This document shows positions 6,215 through 7,136 of a stretch of DNA of 7,136 nucleotides, one piece after another (position 1 is the stretch's first letter; every line of letters starts with the position of its first letter). The notes beneath the pieces are model-generated. The model was not told the DNA's origin and did no database searches. It saw only the letters and a program-made list of their open reading frames with translations. The stretch covers positions 71,852 through 78,987 of the forward strand of contig DCHE01000013.1 of assembly GCA_002314775.1 (NCBI GenBank), in the 5' to 3' direction. A program made the translations under genes and the position numbers. Source of the DNA: Lachnospiraceae bacterium UBA1760. Its GTDB lineage: Bacteria > Bacillota > Clostridia > Lachnospirales > Lachnospiraceae.

Positions 6215-6308
6215 GGGCTATAGGCCAGTGTGTTAGGATAATATATAATAAGGCAGCTAAGGCGAGTTTAAGCCAAAGTGCCGTGAATTACGAATTAAGA
6301 GGTGCAAT
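6215..6308 (+). promoter_or_regulatory. Intergenic leader of the exonuclease gene with TATAAT box
   Basis: A perfect TATAAT is at 6244-6249, but the hexamer 17 nt upstream (TAGGCC, 6221-6226) is a poor -35. Downstream, 6252-6282 can fold as an interrupted hairpin (GGC/GCC, GCT/AGT, GGC/GCC around an 8-nt loop); no T-run follows, so it is not a terminator. No terminator for the LOG gene is visible, so read-through into the exonuclease gene is possible. AGAGGTG (6298-6304), 4 nt before the ATG at 6309, is the ribosome binding site. Confidence 0.4.
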
Positions 6309-7067
6309 ATGAAAAAACTGATATCATGGAATGTAAATGGATTTAGGGCAGTACTTGATAAGGGCTTTATGGATTTTTTCAACAAGGAAAAGCCGGATAT
6401 GATATGCCTGCAGGAGATTAAGCTTTCTGAGGGACAGGTTGATTTTAATATAGACGGATATTACCACTACTGGAATTATGCGGAGAAAAAGGGTTACTCT
6501 GGAACGGCAATATTTACAAATGAAGAGCCTATAAATGTAACCTACGGAATAGGAATTGAGGAGCATGACCACGAGGGAAGAGTTATCACTCTTGAGTACC
6601 CTGAGTACTATATGGTTTGCTGCTACACACCTAATTCGAAAAATGAACTCCTAAGGCTTGATTACAGAATGGTTTGGGAGGATGCATTTAGAGAGTATCT
6701 TTCTGACCTGGCTTTGAAAAAGGGAGTTATTTTATGTGGAGACCTTAATGTGGCCCACAAGGAGATTGACCTTAAGAATCCAAAGACCAACAGAAGAAAT
6801 GCAGGCTTTACTGATGAGGAAAGGGGAAAGATGTCGGAGCTTCTAGACGCAGGCTTTATTGATAGCTTCAGACATTTCTATCCTGATATGACAGACATCT
6901 ATTCCTGGTGGTCGTATAGATTTAAGGCTAGAGAGAAGAATGCAGGGTGGCGTATAGACTATTTTGTCTGCTCTGAGAGTCTTAAGGATAAGCTTATTGA
7001 TGCAAAGATACATACTGATGTATTTGGCTCAGACCACTGCCCGGTTGAGCTTGACATTGAATTATAG
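6309..7067 (+). CDS. xth: Exodeoxyribonuclease III-type AP endonuclease
   Basis: A 252-residue enzyme of the ExoIII/ExoA family, which cuts DNA 5' to abasic sites in base excision repair and also removes nucleotides from 3' ends, using Mg2+. The family residues are all visible: ISWNVNGFRA (5-14, Asn8), CLQEIK (33-38, metal ligand Glu36), YTPNS (106-110), CGDLNVAH (143-150, Asp145 and Asn147), NAGFTDEER (164-172), GWRIDYF (213-219, Asp217) and SDHCPVEL (241-248, Asp242 and His243). The length matches Gram-positive ExoA (about 250) more than Escherichia coli ExoIII (268). The start at 6309 has a good ribosome binding site and matches the normal MKKLISWN beginning. It is cytosolic. There is no repair partner next to it in the window, and no terminator was seen after it. 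The symbol could equally be exoA. Confidence 0.96.
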   Translation: MKKLISWNVNGFRAVLDKGFMDFFNKEKPDMICLQEIKLSEGQVDFNIDGYYHYWNYAEKKGYSGTAIFTNEEPINVTYGIGIEEHDHEGRVITLEYPEYYMVCCYTPNSKNELLRLDYRMVWEDAFREYLSDLALKKGVILCGDLNVAHKEIDLKNPKTNRRNAGFTDEERGKMSELLDAGFIDSFRHFYPDMTDIYSWWSYRFKAREKNAGWRIDYFVCSESLKDKLIDAKIHTDVFGSDHCPVELDIEL

Positions 7068-7136
7068 GCAGTGAATTAAAGTGTAAACAATGGATTGATT
7101 TGGGAGTTGGATGCGACTTACATATTATACAAGGAG
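7068..7136 (+). promoter_or_regulatory. Intergenic tail ending in a ribosome binding site of a further gene
   Basis: AAGGAG occupies the last six bases (7131-7136), so a plus-strand gene probably starts within about 10 nt after the window end. A -10-like TATTAT (7123-7128) overlaps this area, but it is too close to the ribosome binding site to give a normal leader, and TTGATT (7095-7100) is 22 nt before it, too far for a standard promoter. No terminator hairpin was seen after the exonuclease stop codon. Confidence 0.4.

Noticed and set aside
6252..6282. Hairpin after the LOG gene considered as its terminator
   Set aside because: The helices are short and interrupted, and GTGAATTACG follows in place of a T-run.

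Overview
The window looks like ordinary chromosomal DNA of a low-GC Firmicute, most likely a clostridial gut or rumen anaerobe of the Lachnospiraceae (Butyrivibrio/Roseburia-like). This placement is inferred from AT-rich gene-dense sequence, strong AGGAGG-type ribosome binding sites and the kinds of proteins encoded; no marker gene is present to fix it. Six complete protein genes are seen. No tRNA, rRNA, insertion sequence, CRISPR array or integrase was found.

Layout. Bases 1-183 are a leader without a gene. Bases 184-4051 hold a tight plus-strand cluster: a NatA-type ABC ATPase (184-948), a 679-residue protein joining a NatB-type ABC-2 permease to a C-terminal CPBP (CAAX/Abi-type) intramembrane protease (938-2977, overlapping the ATPase gene by 11 bp), and a membrane-anchored GH25 lysozyme-like hydrolase (2981-4051, 3 bp after the permease). 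A hairpin with T-runs on both sides (about 4061-4140) closes this cluster and also the convergent minus-strand gene, a cytosolic GH13 alpha-glucan hydrolase (4158-5468). A 215-bp divergent region (5469-5683) separates it from a LOG-family nucleotide phosphoribohydrolase (5684-6214), followed after 94 bp by an exodeoxyribonuclease III-type AP endonuclease (6309-7067). The window ends on a probable ribosome binding site for a further plus-strand gene.

How the genes work together. The first three genes can form one envelope module: the ATPase powers the permease, the fused protease can cut something in or next to the membrane, and the lysozyme-like enzyme faces the cell wall. Export and processing of, or immunity to, a peptide or bacteriocin is a reasonable but unproven reading. 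The GH13 enzyme acts alone on maltodextrins inside the cell and has a perfect 10-bp inverted repeat at its predicted transcription start. The LOG and exonuclease genes are housekeeping nucleotide and DNA-repair functions. The most noteworthy items are the permease-protease fusion with its lysozyme neighbour, and the palindrome before the GH13 gene.
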